Of a stretch of DNA of 64,000 bases, positions 10,314-22,347 are shown piece after piece (position 1 is the stretch's first letter; each line of letters starts with the position of its first letter). A program made the translations under genes and the position numbers. This DNA comes from Variovorax paradoxus EPS (GTDB lineage Bacteria > Pseudomonadota > Gammaproteobacteria > Burkholderiales > Burkholderiaceae_C). The stretch spans positions 2,356,001-2,420,000 of the forward strand of contig NC_014931.1 in the NCBI RefSeq assembly GCF_000184745.1, written 5' to 3'. The notes under the pieces are model-generated. The model did no database searches. It saw nothing but the letters and a program-made list of their open reading frames with translations, and was not told where the DNA came from.

Positions 10314-11090
10314 TCAGACATCGAGCCAGGGCGAGCCCTCGGCCGCGGTGGCGGTCAGCATTTCCGCCTCATGGCCACCCAGCGCCTCGGCCATCAGGCG
10401 CCGCACGATGTCGGGCCGGTTGTTCTGCTCGCTCAAGTGCGCTGCGACCACGTGGCGCAGGCCGTCGTGGCGCACCGCGCGCGCGATCTCCGCCGCCGCT
10501 GCATTCGACAGGTGCCCGTAGTTGCCGCCGACGCGCAGCTTGAGGAAAGGCGGGTAGGCCGAATTGGCCAGAAGGTCGCTGTCGTGGTTGAACTCGAGCA
10601 GCAGCGCATGCACGCCGGCCAGGCGATTCAGCACGTGGGCCGTGGCGTGGCCCAGGTCGGTCAATACGCCGAGCGAGCGCGCGCCGTCCGTGCAGCGAAG
10701 CTGCAGTGGCTCACGCGCGTCGTGCGGCACGGTGAAGGGCTGCACGCCGATATCGCCGACGGCGAACTCCGCGTCGTCGCGCGCCAGGTTCAACCGGCCC
10801 TCGAAGTCGCGGCCGCCCGTGGCGAGCCAGGTGCCTTCGCTCATCCAGACGGGAATGCGATTGCGCCGCGAGAGCGTGTGGGCGCAGCCGATGTGATCGC
10901 CGTGCTCGTGGGTGATGAAGATGGCGTCGATGTCGCCAGCGACGAGGCCCGCCTGGGCCAGCCGCTGATCGAGCTGCCGGATGCCGAACCCGCAGTCGAC
11001 CAGGAGCCGGGAGGTGCGGCCGCCGCTGGTCGCCTCGACCAGAGCGGCATTGCCCGTGCTGCCGCTACCGAGGCTTCGGAAGCGGAGCAT
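10314..11090 (-). CDS. MBL-fold metallohydrolase (WalJ/YycJ-like)
   Basis: A 258-aa metallo-beta-lactamase-fold protein starting MLRFRSLGSGSTGNAALVEA, the N-terminus of the YycJ/WalJ group. It carries the metal motif FITHEHGDHIG (HxHxDH), VLTDLGHATAHV, LLLEFNHDSDLL and the final VVAAHLSEQNNRP histidine. WalJ-type enzymes are thought to be 5'-exonucleases or related phosphodiesterases acting on DNA. Start 11090 lies five bases after the bamC stop, so it is cotranscribed with bamC. Specific substrate not determined here. Confidence 0.88.
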   Translation of the reverse strand: MLRFRSLGSGSTGNAALVEATSGGRTSRLLVDCGFGIRQLDQRLAQAGLVAGDIDAIFITHEHGDHIGCAHTLSRRNRIPVWMSEGTWLATGGRDFEGRLNLARDDAEFAVGDIGVQPFTVPHDAREPLQLRCTDGARSLGVLTDLGHATAHVLNRLAGVHALLLEFNHDSDLLANSAYPPFLKLRVGGNYGHLSNAAAAEIARAVRHDGLRHVVAAHLSEQNNRPDIVRRLMAEALGGHEAEMLTATAAEGSPWLDV

Positions 11091-11095
11091 GCGGG

Positions 11096-12187
11096 TTACT
11101 TCAGGTCGTCGGCGATGACCTTGACGATGCGCTGCGCGTTGGCCGAGGTTTCGGGCGCGCCGGCTTCGTTCTGCACCGAGACGGTGGTCGATTCGCCCTG
11201 GCTCTTCACGAGGATGCGGAACTTGATCGGCTTTTCGTCCTTGGACGAGCTGCTGAACAGCTTGCCGAAGAAGCCTTCTTCCTTCTTGTCGGGGTTCGGC
11301 GTCACGTAGCGCACGTAGTAGATGCCGGCGCTGCGGTCGCGGTCTTCCACGGTGAAGCCGGTGCGGTCGAGGGCGAGGCCGACGCGGCGCCATGCGCGCT
11401 CGAAGCCTTCGCTGATCTGCACCACGGGCTGGTTGCCCACGCTGGCGGTGGTCGCGGTCTTTGCCGGTGCCGAGGTGGCGGCCAGGATCTTCGACTGCTC
11501 TTGCGAGACACCCAGCTTGACCATCAGGCGGCGCAGGAACTCGGTTTCGAGTTCAGGGTCGCTCGGGCGCGGCTGCCACACGGTCTGGTCCTGGCGCGAG
11601 TTGTTGTAGACCTCCTGCATGCCGCGGTGGCTGATGAAGATCTCGGTGCCGTTGGTGGTGCGTTCGATGCGGGTGCGGAAGCGGTCGAGTTCGCCGGTCG
11701 AGTAGACCGAGTCGACCAGCTTGCCCAGCGTGCCGCGGATGATGTCCTGCGGCAGCTTGGCGCGGTTTTCGGCCCAGTCGGTTTCCATGATGCCGAGGTT
11801 GCGCTGCTCGGTGGTCAGGAGGAAGCCGCTTTCCTGCCAGAAGTCCTTCACCGGCTCCCAGAGCTGGTCGGGCGTGCGGTTGATGACGATCCAGCGCTGC
11901 GTGCCCGCGCGTTCCATGCGCACATCGCCGATGTTGGCGACGGCGGTGGGTACGCCCGGCGCATTGGCGATGCCGGTCTGGTACGAATTGGCGCTGACGG
12001 CGCCGCCGGGCACCGCATAGCGGTTGTCGCGCGAGAGTTGCGACAGGTCGGGCGGGACTTCGAGCGTTGGGGCCTTGCCGGCGCTCTTGTAGTCGATCTT
12101 GTCGCTCTCGAGCACGGAGCAGGCGGCGAGGCTGGCAACCAGGGTGGTCAGCAGTGCATATCGCGAAAGTTGCGAAAGGTTCTTCAA
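11096..12187 (-). CDS. bamC: Outer membrane protein assembly factor BamC
   Basis: A 363-aa lipoprotein with signal MKNLSQLSRYALLTTLVASL and lipobox LAAC (mature Cys near residue 23). The N-terminal unstructured part has the BamC hallmark of binding BamD (DYKSAGKAPTLEVPPDLSQL). Two helix-grip domains follow (residues about 95-220 and 240-363), with GTQRWIVINRTPDQLWEPVK in the first. BamC is an accessory lipoprotein of the BAM complex that inserts beta-barrels into the outer membrane. It lies downstream of dapA on the same strand, the same dapA-bamC order as in E. coli. Confidence 0.95.
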   Translation of the reverse strand: MKNLSQLSRYALLTTLVASLAACSVLESDKIDYKSAGKAPTLEVPPDLSQLSRDNRYAVPGGAVSANSYQTGIANAPGVPTAVANIGDVRMERAGTQRWIVINRTPDQLWEPVKDFWQESGFLLTTEQRNLGIMETDWAENRAKLPQDIIRGTLGKLVDSVYSTGELDRFRTRIERTTNGTEIFISHRGMQEVYNNSRQDQTVWQPRPSDPELETEFLRRLMVKLGVSQEQSKILAATSAPAKTATTASVGNQPVVQISEGFERAWRRVGLALDRTGFTVEDRDRSAGIYYVRYVTPNPDKKEEGFFGKLFSSSSKDEKPIKFRILVKSQGESTTVSVQNEAGAPETSANAQRIVKVIADDLK

Positions 12188-12327
12188 CGTCGTCTTCCTT
12201 GTTGGAATGGTTCGATCAATCTATGGGCCGCAGTGCCCGCCATCTCTGAGCACGGTTCGGGCAAAAGGTTGCTTAACCTTGTTGCGGCCAGGGAAAAAGC
12301 GGATCGCAGGCGTATTGGGGGATTGGC

Positions 12328-13218
12328 TCAGTTCTTGAGCAGGCCGGTGGCGCGCAGGGCGCCCTCGACCGCCGGACGGCTGGCTTCGCCGAGTTCGGTG
12401 AGCGGCAGCCTGAGGGCGCCGCCGCACAGGCCGAGCCGGGCCATGGCCCACTTGAGCGGAATCGGATTGGGTTCGACGAACAGGTTGCGGTGCAGCGGCA
12501 TGAGTTCGAACTGGATCTGCATCGCGCGCTTCACGTCGCCGGCGATGGCGGCCACGCACAGTTCATGCATCTTGCGCGGCGCGATGTTGGCCGTGACGCT
12601 GATGTTGCCCTGGCCGCCGCACAGCATGAGCGCAACGGCGGTCGGGTCGTCGCCGGAATACACGGCAAAGTTCTTGGGCACATCGCGAATGAGCCATTGG
12701 GCGCGTTCGATGTTGCCGGTGGCTTCCTTGATGCCGATGATGCCGGGCACCTGCGCGAGACGCAGCACCGTGTCGTGCGCCATATCGGCGACGGTGCGGC
12801 CGGGCACGTTGTACAGCACGATGGGCAAGTCGCCCACGGCCTCGGCGATGGCCTTGAAGTGCTGGTACTGGCCCTCTTGCGTGGGCTTGTTGTAGTAAGG
12901 AACGACCTGCAATTGCGAATCGGCGCCAACGCCCTTGGCGAACTTGGCCAACTCGATGGCTTCCTTGGTCGAATTGGCGCCGCAGCCGGCCATCACGGGC
13001 ACGCGGCCCTTGGCTTGCTCGACCGAGACGCGGATGATTTCGCAGTGCTCTTCGACATCGACCGTCGGCGATTCGCCGGTGGTGCCGACCACGCCAAGGC
13101 AGTCGGTGCCTTCGTCGATGTGCCAGTCGATGAGTCGCCGCAGGGCGGGGTAGTCGACACTGCCGTCGTCGTGCATCGGCGTGACGAGCGCGACGATGCT
13201 GCCTGTCAGTTGCTCCAA
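12328..13218 (-). CDS. dapA: 4-hydroxy-tetrahydrodipicolinate synthase
   Basis: A 296-aa TIM-barrel class I aldolase. It shows GTTGESPTV (pyruvate and ring-binding loop), [12 protein letters not shown] (catalytic Tyr), [11 protein letters not shown] (Schiff-base Lys) and VYSGDD. It condenses pyruvate with aspartate semialdehyde at the start of lysine and diaminopimelate synthesis. The family N-terminus (M)[14 protein letters not shown] is reached only from a TTG at 13218; no ATG fits, so TTG is the likely start, with a weak AAGAGA site before it. A 140-base gap separates it from bamC. Confidence 0.95.
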   Translation of the reverse strand: MEQLTGSIVALVTPMHDDGSVDYPALRRLIDWHIDEGTDCLGVVGTTGESPTVDVEEHCEIIRVSVEQAKGRVPVMAGCGANSTKEAIELAKFAKGVGADSQLQVVPYYNKPTQEGQYQHFKAIAEAVGDLPIVLYNVPGRTVADMAHDTVLRLAQVPGIIGIKEATGNIERAQWLIRDVPKNFAVYSGDDPTAVALMLCGGQGNISVTANIAPRKMHELCVAAIAGDVKRAMQIQFELMPLHRNLFVEPNPIPLKWAMARLGLCGGALRLPLTELGEASRPAVEGALRATGLLKN

Positions 13219-13297
13219 GGGGGAATCTCTTTGTCGGTGGACGAAAGCGCCGATTCTACTTACTCCGGGCACCGCCGAGGCAGCGGGACCGGCCCCC

Positions 13298-13867
13298 TCA
13301 GTTTCCCTTAAGCAGGGCACGCAGCGGATGGTCCCCGAGGGGCGCGGGCGCACGGATGGCGGCAATACGCTGCACGAAGCGCGCGGGTTCGGGGAGGAAC
13401 CCGTCTTCGTAAGCCACCACGCGCAAGTCCGCGCATGCCGCAAGCAGCTCGCCGGGCTGCAGCAGGAAGTCGGCCCGCGACGGCTTGCCCACCGTTTCGT
13501 TGCCGGCGGCGAAGGTTTCGTAGAGCAGCACGCCGCCAGGGGCCACGGCCGCCGCGATGTCGGCCATGCGGGGGCGCCACAGGTAATTGGTGACGACCAC
13601 TGCGCCGAAGGTCTGGCCGGTGAAGGGCCAGGGGCCTGATTCGATGTCGGCCGTAATCGCCTGTCCGAAGGCGCCGGCTGGCTCGGTCGCTTCCGGTGAC
13701 CGGTCGACGCCTGCGACGGGATGCCCGCGCCCGGCAAACCACTGCATGTGCCGGCCTGCGCCGCAGGCCACATCGAGCACCGTGGCATCGGCGGCCAGCA
13801 GGTGCGACCAGCGCACGATCCATTCCGAAGGCGTGCCCGTGCCGTGCAATGGCGCTACATCTTTCAT
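13298..13867 (-). CDS. Class I SAM-dependent methyltransferase
   Basis: A 189-aa protein with the Rossmann methyltransferase motifs: motif [15 protein letters not shown], acidic end of strand 2 [10 protein letters not shown], motif [13 protein letters not shown], and [13 protein letters not shown]. It is short, resembling small TehB/UbiE-like methyltransferases; the substrate cannot be told. The start codon and first codons (MKDVAPL) fall on an AT-rich repeated element (13854-13871). The upstream dapA begins 79 bases downstream of this gene's stop, so all lie on one strand. Confidence 0.8.
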   Translation of the reverse strand: MKDVAPLHGTGTPSEWIVRWSHLLAADATVLDVACGAGRHMQWFAGRGHPVAGVDRSPEATEPAGAFGQAITADIESGPWPFTGQTFGAVVVTNYLWRPRMADIAAAVAPGGVLLYETFAAGNETVGKPSRADFLLQPGELLAACADLRVVAYEDGFLPEPARFVQRIAAIRAPAPLGDHPLRALLKGN

Positions 13868-13871
13868 AGCA
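13854..13871 (-). repeat. TGCTA-N7-TGTAGC element over the methyltransferase start (copy 2)
   Basis: On the minus strand the bases are TGCTA, seven bases, TGTAGC, matching the pattern and spacing at 5636-5653. It supplies the ATG and the codons for MKDVA of the methyltransferase. This suggests the N-terminus was created or replaced by the element; alternatively the element is a transcription or translation signal. Confidence 0.4.
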
Positions 13872-13883
13872 ATTCAGCCTGCT

Positions 13884-14024
13884 TCAGAAACACGACCACA
13901 CCTGGTCGACGAGCGTCACCAGAAACGCCGGGTGGGCGTAGAGCATGAACACGCCCCCCAGCGCCGCCAGCACGGCCGCGAGCCAGCCGGCGTGTGCGAG
14001 GTGATGGCGCATCTGCGGAGTCAT
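13884..14024 (-). CDS. Small single-helix membrane protein
   Basis: A 46-aa open frame, MTPQMRHHLAHAGWLAAVLA onward, with one hydrophobic segment (residues about 13-36) and a short C-terminal tail ending QVWSCF. It lies on the same strand between the MFS carrier (stop at 14048) and the methyltransferase (start at 13867), with tight spacing. It is too short to place in a family, and no function is proposed. Its reality rests on spacing and composition only. Confidence 0.5.
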   Translation of the reverse strand: MTPQMRHHLAHAGWLAAVLAALGGVFMLYAHPAFLVTLVDQVWSCF

Positions 14025-14047
14025 GGCCTGATTGTGTCTGCCCGCAA

Positions 14048-15289
14048 TCAACCTGGTACGGCCGCCGGCCGCGCCGCGCGGGCGATGGCGTGCTCCTTGA
14101 CCGGCAGGTTGATCAGCGCCGCGAACACGCCCAGCGCAATCGCGATGTACCAGACGATGTCGTAGCTGCCCGTCGTGTCGTACAGGTAGCCGCCGAGCCA
14201 CACGCCCAGGAACGAGCCGACCTGGTGGCTCAGGAACACGAAGCCGCTGAGCATCGAAAGATGCGCCACCCCGAAGATGCCCGCCACGATCGCATTCGTC
14301 GCGGGCACCGTCGAGAGCCAGAGGAAGCCCATCGCCGCCGAGAAGACATACACGCTCATCGGCGAGATCGGCGCGATCAGGAACAGCGCGATAGAGATTG
14401 CTCGCGCGAAGTAGATCGCCGCGAGGATCTTGCGCTTGGCCAGCGTCTGCCCCAGCAGGCCGACCGTGTAGGTGCCGAACACATTGAAGAGCCCGATCAG
14501 CGCCAGCGCGTAGCCGGCGACATCGGCCGACAGGCTCCGGTCGCGCAGGTACGTCGGCATGTGGATGCCGATGAAGGCCAGTTGGAAGCCGCAGACGAAA
14601 TAGCCCGCCATCAGGAGGCCGAAGCTCGGATAGCGGAAGGCTTCGCCCACCGCCTGCAGCACCGACTGGTCGCGGTGCCCGGCGAGCGCCGCCGTCTTCG
14701 GCTCGCGCAGGCCGAAGGCCAGCGGCACGATCACCAGAACCAGCACCGCGAGCACGGCCAAGGCGGTCTGCCAGCCGAACTGGCCGATCAGGCGTCCCTC
14801 GATCGGCGCCATCAGGAACTGGCCGAACGAGCCGGCCGCCGCGGCCACGCCCATCGCCCAGGAGCGCCGCTCGGCCGGAATCTGCCGCCCGATCACGCCG
14901 TAGATCACCGCGTAGGTCGTGCCCGCCTGCGCCGCGCCGATCAGCACGCCTGCGCTCAGTGTGAACAGCAGCGGCGTTGGCGAATGCGCCATGCCCAGCA
15001 GCCCCAGCCCGTAGAAGATCGCACCGCCGATCAGCACCCGGAACGCCCCGAAGCGGTCGGCCAGCATGCCGGCGAACACGCCGAAGATGCCCCAGGAGAG
15101 GTTCTGGATCGCGAGCGCGAAGGAGAAGGTCTGCCGACTCCAGTCCTGCGCCTGCGTGATCGGCTGCAGCCAGAGGCCGAAGCCGTGGCGGATGCCCATC
15201 GAGAGCGTGACGATCATGGCGCCGCAGAACAGCACCTGCTTGATCGAGAGAGTGGGCGTGGAGGCTTGCATGCCGTCGAATGTAGCCAT
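14048..15289 (-). CDS. MFS transporter (oxalate/formate antiporter-like group)
   Basis: A 413-aa carrier with 12 predicted transmembrane helices. It shows the loop 2-3 signature GMLADRFGAFRVL after TM2 and the central cytoplasmic loop near residues 190-215. Helix pattern and the MGIRHGFGLWLQPI opening resemble the monocarboxylate/OFA group, which moves small organic anions. Start could be ATG 15289 or the internal ATG 15271 (MQASTPTL); the latter gives a more usual N-terminus. A 137-base region separates it from divergent parE. The substrate is unknown. Confidence 0.82.
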   Translation of the reverse strand: MATFDGMQASTPTLSIKQVLFCGAMIVTLSMGIRHGFGLWLQPITQAQDWSRQTFSFALAIQNLSWGIFGVFAGMLADRFGAFRVLIGGAIFYGLGLLGMAHSPTPLLFTLSAGVLIGAAQAGTTYAVIYGVIGRQIPAERRSWAMGVAAAAGSFGQFLMAPIEGRLIGQFGWQTALAVLAVLVLVIVPLAFGLREPKTAALAGHRDQSVLQAVGEAFRYPSFGLLMAGYFVCGFQLAFIGIHMPTYLRDRSLSADVAGYALALIGLFNVFGTYTVGLLGQTLAKRKILAAIYFARAISIALFLIAPISPMSVYVFSAAMGFLWLSTVPATNAIVAGIFGVAHLSMLSGFVFLSHQVGSFLGVWLGGYLYDTTGSYDIVWYIAIALGVFAALINLPVKEHAIARAARPAAVPG

Positions 15290-15426
15290 TTGCGTGCTGT
15301 GGCAGGCGGGCGGGCGGCTTCAGCCATTGATGATTTATCGGGGCCGTTTCAATGCGCATCCGGCATCAAAGCGCCTGCTGTATGGGTATCCAGTTGTTTT
15401 GCGGCGACTGACTACAATCCGCCCCC

Positions 15427-17415
<1,989 letters not shown>

Positions 17416-17438
17416 CCCCCGTGACCCTCACAGATTTC

Positions 17439-18365
17439 ATGCGTCCGTTGCTGTTGGCTTTGCTGCTGTGCTTGCAGCAGGGAATGGCGCACGCCGCTGA
17501 CATCTACGGCTACATCGACAGCAAAGGCGTCGCGCACTTCGCCGCCGAGAAGGTCGACGAGCGCTACCAGATCTTCTTTCGCGGCGGCCAGAGCTTCGAC
17601 ACCGCGCAGGGCATCTCGCCGCTCTCGCGCAGCGGGCGCAAGTTCGACGGCAAGGTGCCGCCGGCGTCGCAGAGCCTGCTGGCGCTCTTCGAGGCCTCGC
17701 CCAGCTACAAGACCGCCAAGGCGGCGCTGCGCGATGCCTCGAACAAGCATTCGATCGACTACGAACTGCTGCAGGCGCTGATCGCCACCGAATCGGGCTT
17801 CGACGCGCAGGCCGTCTCGCCCAAAGGCGCGATGGGCCTCATGCAGCTCATGCCCGCGACCGCGCAGCGCTACGGCGTTGCGGCGGACAAGCGCACGAGC
17901 ATCGAGAAGAAGCTGTTCGACCCCCGCATCAACATCGCCGCCGGTTCCCGCTACCTGCGCGACCTGATCGCGATGTTCCCTGGGCAGATCGAACTGGCCC
18001 TCGCCGCCTACAACGCGGGCGAAGGGGCGGTGCAGCGCGCGGGCAACAAGATCCCGAACTACAAGGAAACGCAGAACTACGTGCAGACAGTGCTGCAGCT
18101 CTACGCGTACCTGAAGCCCGGCGCGACCGGGGGGCGCATCGGTGGCGGCGGCAAGTCGCCTGGCCGCATCCGCATGGAAATGGGCGGTGCCGTCGGCCGC
18201 GGCAACATGCCGCCCGACCGGCCCTGGCTGCCGGCTGCTTCGCCTGCCACCAAGCCTGCCGCGCCCGTTCTGCCGGAAGCGGCCGACGTGCCGACATCCC
18301 CCTACATGCCCGAAGTGCCGGTCTCGTCAATGACGGGCGCGCCTTCGGTGGCCATGTCCGAATAA
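17439..18365 (+). CDS. Lytic transglycosylase, SLT domain protein
   Basis: A 308-aa secreted or periplasmic protein. Signal peptide: residues 1-19 ([19 protein letters not shown]). A short DUF4124-like stretch follows ([15 protein letters not shown]). The SLT domain (about 105-225) shows the catalytic Glu in [20 protein letters not shown], then [10 protein letters not shown] and [14 protein letters not shown]. The C-terminus is Pro/Ala-rich. It cleaves the MurNAc-GlcNAc bond of peptidoglycan, forming anhydromuropeptides. I chose ATG 17439 over an in-frame GTG at 17421 because it gives a clean signal peptide. It sits between parE and parC, 23 and 34 bases from each. Confidence 0.9.
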   Translation: MRPLLLALLLCLQQGMAHAADIYGYIDSKGVAHFAAEKVDERYQIFFRGGQSFDTAQGISPLSRSGRKFDGKVPPASQSLLALFEASPSYKTAKAALRDASNKHSIDYELLQALIATESGFDAQAVSPKGAMGLMQLMPATAQRYGVAADKRTSIEKKLFDPRINIAAGSRYLRDLIAMFPGQIELALAAYNAGEGAVQRAGNKIPNYKETQNYVQTVLQLYAYLKPGATGGRIGGGGKSPGRIRMEMGGAVGRGNMPPDRPWLPAASPATKPAAPVLPEAADVPTSPYMPEVPVSSMTGAPSVAMSE

Positions 18366-18399
18366 ACAAGCAACAAAAATCTTCCGGAAACGACAGACG

Positions 18400-20793
18400 A
18401 TGGATTCCCAACCTCCGCTCGACCTAGGCGGCCCGACCGACGGCGACACCACCCTCACGCTGGCCGACTACGCACAGACCGCCTACCTCGAATACGCGCT
18501 CAGCGTCGTCAAGGGCCGGGCGCTGCCCGATGTGTCCGACGGCCAGAAGCCGGTGCAGCGGCGCATCCTGTACTCGATGTCGCGCATGGGCCTGGGCTTC
18601 GGCGGCACCAACGGCACCGTGGGCGCCAAGCCAGTCAAGAGCGCGCGCGTGGTCGGCGACGTGCTCGGCCGCTTCCACCCCCACAGCGACCAGGCCGCCT
18701 ACGACGCGCTGGTGCGCATGGCGCAAGACTTCTCGCAGCGCTACCCGCTGGTCGACGGCCAGGGCAACTTCGGCAGCCGCGACGGCGACGGCGCCGCGGC
18801 CATGCGCTACACCGAGGCGCGGCTTGCCCGCATCACCAGCCTCTTGCTCGACGAGATCGACGAAGGCACGGTCGATTTCATTCCCAACTACGACGGCAGC
18901 ACCGAAGAGCCGCGCCTCCTGCCCGCGCGGTTGCCGTTCACGCTGCTGAACGGCGCGAGCGGCATCGCCGTGGGTTTGGCCACCGAAATCCCGAGCCACA
19001 ACCTGCGCGAGATCGCCGACGCCTGCGTCGCGCTGATCAAGTCGAACGGCAAGCTGAGCGAAGAAGAGCTCTTCGCCATCGTGCCCGGCCCCGACTACCC
19101 GGGCGGCGCACAGATCATCAGCGGCGCCAGCGACATCGCCGACGCCTACCGCACCGGCCGCGGCTCGCTCAAGGTGCGCGCGCGCTGGAAGATCGAAGAC
19201 CTCGCGCGCGGCCAATGGCAGCTCGTCGTCAACGAACTGCCGCCGGGCGTGAGCACGCAGAAGGTGCTCGAGGAAATCGAGGAAATCACCAACCCGAAGG
19301 TCAAGGCCGGCAAGAAGGCGCTCTCGGCCGAGCAGACGCAGCTGAAGGCCGCGATGCTGTCTGTGCTCGACGTGGTGCGCGACGAATCGAGCAAGGACGC
19401 CGCCGTGCGCCTGGTGTTCGAGCCCAAGACCTCGCGCATCAGCCAGGAAGAATTCATCACGACGCTGCTCGCGCAGACCTCGCTCGAAACCTCTTCGCCG
19501 ATCAACCTCACGATGGTCGGCATCGACGGCAAGCCCACGCAGAAGTCGCTGCGCCAGATGCTCAACGAGTGGATTGCGTTCCGCGAGATCACCGTCGAGA
19601 AGCGCTCGCGGCATCGCCTGAACAAGGTGCTGGAGCGCATCCACATCCTCGAGGGCCGGCAGCTGGTGCTGCTGAACATCGACGAGGTGATCGCGATCAT
19701 CCGCGCGGCGGAAGATCCGAAGGCGGCGCTCATCGCGCGCTTCAATCTCAGCGAACGGCAGGCCGAGGACATTCTTGAAATCCGCCTGCGCCAACTCGCG
19801 CGGCTCGAAGCCATCAAGATCGAACAGGAGCTCAAGGGCCTGCGCGAAGAGCAGAAGAAGCTCGAAGACATCCTCGGCAGCCCCGCCACGCTGCGCCGCC
19901 TGCTGATCAAGGAAATCGAAGCCGACGCCAAGACCTTCGAAGATCCGCGCCGCACGCTGATCCAGGCCGAGAAGCGTGCCGTCGCCGAAGTGAAGGTGGT
20001 CGACGAGCCCGTGACCGTGATCGTGTCGCAGAAGGGCTGGGTCCGCGCGCAGAAGGGCTGGGCAAGCGAGAAGGCCGCCGGCAACGGAGGCGCTGCGCCC
20101 GAGTACAGCTTCAAGTCGGGCGACACGCTCTATGGCGCCTTCGAATGCCGCAGCGTTGACACGCTGCTGGTCTTCGGCTCCTCCAAGGACAAGAGCGTGC
20201 GCGTCTACACCGTGCCCGTGGCCTCTCTGCCCGGCGCGCGCGGCGACGGCCAGCCCGTCACCACGCTCATCGAGCTCGATGCCGGCACGCACGTCACGCA
20301 TTTCTTCGCGGGCCCCGTGGGCGCTAGCGTGCTTCTGGCCAACACCGGCGGCTACGGTTTCATCGCGACGGTCGAGAACATGATGTCGCGCCAGCGCGGC
20401 GGCAAGGCCTTCATCGACGTGGGCGAGGGCGAACAGCTCTGCCGCCCCTCGCTGGTGGGCGGCGCGAGCGGTGCCGAGCCGATGCCGGCTGCCACGCACG
20501 TGGCTTGCGCCTCGACCGGCGGCCGCATCCTGACCTTCGACATCGCCGAGCTCAAGAGCCTGCCCAAGGGCGGTCGCGGCCTCACGCTGATCGACCTGGA
20601 GCCCAAGGACACCCTCGCGGGCGCCGCGGCCTACACGCGCAGCGTGAAGATCGAAGGCATCGGCCGCGGCGGCAAGGAGCGCGACGAGACGCTGGAGATC
20701 CGCACCCTCAACAACGCGCGCGGCACCCGAGCGCGCAAGGGCAAGGCGGCCGACCTGGGCTTCAAGCCGGCCAGCATCGTGCGGGTGCTGTGA
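18400..20793 (+). CDS. parC: DNA topoisomerase IV subunit A
   Basis: A 797-aa protein with the type IIA breakage-reunion domain. It shows [20 protein letters not shown], the winged-helix [20 protein letters not shown] region with its quinolone-determining residues, and the catalytic Tyr in [10 protein letters not shown]. The coiled-coil gate and a C-terminal beta-pinwheel (about 520-797) follow. Sequence around [12 protein letters not shown] fits ParC of betaproteobacteria. With ParE it unlinks replicated chromosomes. ATG 18400 gives the usual [11 protein letters not shown] start. The stop TGA overlaps the ATG of the next small gene. Confidence 0.95.
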   Translation: MDSQPPLDLGGPTDGDTTLTLADYAQTAYLEYALSVVKGRALPDVSDGQKPVQRRILYSMSRMGLGFGGTNGTVGAKPVKSARVVGDVLGRFHPHSDQAAYDALVRMAQDFSQRYPLVDGQGNFGSRDGDGAAAMRYTEARLARITSLLLDEIDEGTVDFIPNYDGSTEEPRLLPARLPFTLLNGASGIAVGLATEIPSHNLREIADACVALIKSNGKLSEEELFAIVPGPDYPGGAQIISGASDIADAYRTGRGSLKVRARWKIEDLARGQWQLVVNELPPGVSTQKVLEEIEEITNPKVKAGKKALSAEQTQLKAAMLSVLDVVRDESSKDAAVRLVFEPKTSRISQEEFITTLLAQTSLETSSPINLTMVGIDGKPTQKSLRQMLNEWIAFREITVEKRSRHRLNKVLERIHILEGRQLVLLNIDEVIAIIRAAEDPKAALIARFNLSERQAEDILEIRLRQLARLEAIKIEQELKGLREEQKKLEDILGSPATLRRLLIKEIEADAKTFEDPRRTLIQAEKRAVAEVKVVDEPVTVIVSQKGWVRAQKGWASEKAAGNGGAAPEYSFKSGDTLYGAFECRSVDTLLVFGSSKDKSVRVYTVPVASLPGARGDGQPVTTLIELDAGTHVTHFFAGPVGASVLLANTGGYGFIATVENMMSRQRGGKAFIDVGEGEQLCRPSLVGGASGAEPMPAATHVACASTGGRILTFDIAELKSLPKGGRGLTLIDLEPKDTLAGAAAYTRSVKIEGIGRGGKERDETLEIRTLNNARGTRARKGKAADLGFKPASIVRVL

Positions 20794-20984
20794 TGGGCGG
20801 CATCGACATCAGCGTCATCGGCCTGTTCATCGCGGTGGTCACCGGCCTCGCCAGCTTCCTGGTGGGCCGGCACTTCCGGATGAAGCGGGCGGCCAAGCGG
20901 CGCGAGAAGGATCGCGCCGCGGCGCAGGCCATCGAGACCCGGCAGGTGCGCCGGGCGCGCGAGCGGCGCGAAGGCGGCAGGTAG
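20793..20984 (+). CDS. Small membrane protein coupled to parC
   Basis: A 63-aa protein whose ATG (20793) overlaps the parC stop by one base. Residues about 7-28 form one transmembrane helix (SVIGLFIAVVTGLASFLVGR); the remainder is a very basic cytoplasmic tail (MKRAAKRREKDRAAAQAIET). A bitopic small protein with a basic coiled tail may touch nucleic acid or a partner, but there is no family evidence. The start decides a clear coupling, so I consider it real though function is unknown. Confidence 0.6.
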   Translation: MGGIDISVIGLFIAVVTGLASFLVGRHFRMKRAAKRREKDRAAAQAIETRQVRRARERREGGR

Positions 20985-21005
20985 GCCGGGCGTGCAGGCG
21001 AGGGG

Positions 21006-22127
21006 CTACCGCAGCCCCTGCCACCACCGCGTATTCGTCCGTGCCTGCCCCACCGTCACCACTTCGCCGATCACCGGCGTCGCCAGCTCGATCTTCTTGG
21101 TTTCCGTGAGGCTTGCGATGCGGTCCAGCGGGTCGTGCCAGGTGTGGAACGAAAGATCGAAGGTGCTGTTGTGCACCGAGAAGAACACCTTGCCGCGCAG
21201 GTCCTCGAAGGCCTGCACGCTTTGTTCGGGCGTCATGTGCACGCCGGGCCAGTAGGCGTCGTAGGCGCCGTTTTCCATCAGCGCGAGGTCGAAGCCGCCG
21301 AAGCGGTCGCCGATCTGCTTGAAGCCCTGGAAGTAGCCCGAGTCCCCACTGTAGAAGATGCGCTGCTCGCCGCTCTGCACCACCCATGAGGCCCACAGCG
21401 TGCGCCCGCGGTCGGAGAGCGTGCGGCCCGAGAAATGCTGGGCCGGCGTGGCGGTGAGCTTCACGCCGTCGTGCTCGGCGTCTTGCCACCAGTCGAGTTC
21501 GGTCACGCGGTCGGCGGGCACGCCCATCACCACCAGCCGCGAGCGCACGCCCAGCGGCACGAAATAGCGCTTCACGCTCTTGGCGAGGTATTCGATGGTC
21601 GCCACGTCGAGGTGGTCGTAGTGGTCGTGCGAGAGGATCACGCCTTCGATGGGCGGCAACTGCTGCAGCGTGAGCGGCGGCTTGTGAAAGCGCTTCGGCC
21701 CGGCCCACTGCACGGGCGAGGCGCGCTCGCTGAACACCGGGTCGATCAGCCAGTACTTGCCCTGCAGCTTGAGCAGGTGCGACGAGTGGCCCAGGCGCAC
21801 CACGTGGTTGGCCTTGGCGTCGAGCGCGTCCAGGTCCTTCGCACTGATCTCGCGCACCGGAATCGCATCGACCGGCACCGTATCGACCTTGCTGCCGACG
21901 ATGAAGCGCGACCAGATGCGCCAGGCGCTGGCCGAGGGCTTCTCGTCGGGGTTGGCCATGTTCTGGAACACGCCGTCCCGGAACTGCGGCGAGTTCTCGT
22001 AGCGCGTTTCACCGCCACCGGCGGCACTGCAGCCCGCGACGAAGGCGCAGCCGGCTGCGGCGAGCGCCGTGCCCCGGCGCAGGAGTTGGGGCAGGTAGGA
22101 CCCCTGCGAAGCCGATTCGTCAGCCAT
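21006..22127 (-). CDS. NAPE-PLD-like MBL-fold hydrolase, exported
   Basis: A 373-aa protein. N-terminus carries a Tat- or Sec-like signal with a lipobox-like end (QLLRRGTALAAAGCAFVAGC near residues 16-35). The beta-lactamase fold motifs are VRLGHSSHLLKLQGKYWLID, the metal site GVILSHDHYDHLDVAT, FYSGDSGYF, and LMENGAYDAYWPGVHMTP. This pattern matches bacterial relatives of N-acylphosphatidylethanolamine phospholipase D and the UlaG group. Start 22127 has an AGAGG site. Substrate unknown; lipid phosphodiesters are possible. It converges with the parC-linked small gene and diverges from the next lipase-like gene. Confidence 0.82.
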   Translation of the reverse strand: MADESASQGSYLPQLLRRGTALAAAGCAFVAGCSAAGGGETRYENSPQFRDGVFQNMANPDEKPSASAWRIWSRFIVGSKVDTVPVDAIPVREISAKDLDALDAKANHVVRLGHSSHLLKLQGKYWLIDPVFSERASPVQWAGPKRFHKPPLTLQQLPPIEGVILSHDHYDHLDVATIEYLAKSVKRYFVPLGVRSRLVVMGVPADRVTELDWWQDAEHDGVKLTATPAQHFSGRTLSDRGRTLWASWVVQSGEQRIFYSGDSGYFQGFKQIGDRFGGFDLALMENGAYDAYWPGVHMTPEQSVQAFEDLRGKVFFSVHNSTFDLSFHTWHDPLDRIASLTETKKIELATPVIGEVVTVGQARTNTRWWQGLR

Positions 22128-22181
22128 GGAAAGAACCTCTGGACGTGTGTTTGTGGTGAGGCGCGAGACTATCCCGGGCGG

Positions 22182-22211
22182 ATGTTTCAATGGTTTCAGC
22201 GACAGAAACAT
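22182..22211. promoter_or_regulatory. Inverted repeat in the divergent region before the hydrolase/lipase pair
   Basis: ATGTTTC (22182-22188) and GAAACAT (22205-22211) are inverted; inside them GTTTC (22193-22197) and GAAAC (22205-22209) are inverted with a 7-base spacer. The repeats lie in the 220-base region between two divergent genes, where an operator is expected. No regulator can be named. Confidence 0.3.
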
Positions 22212-22347
22212 TCGGCGGGCAAGGGAATTTCAAGACAGGCGCGCCATGCCCAGCCAAGCCCGTCCGTAGGCCATGCGCCCTATGGCACGCACCGCTTCGG
22301 CGCGGCACACTCGTGGCCTTCATGGGCCAGGAGAAGGTGATACAAAA

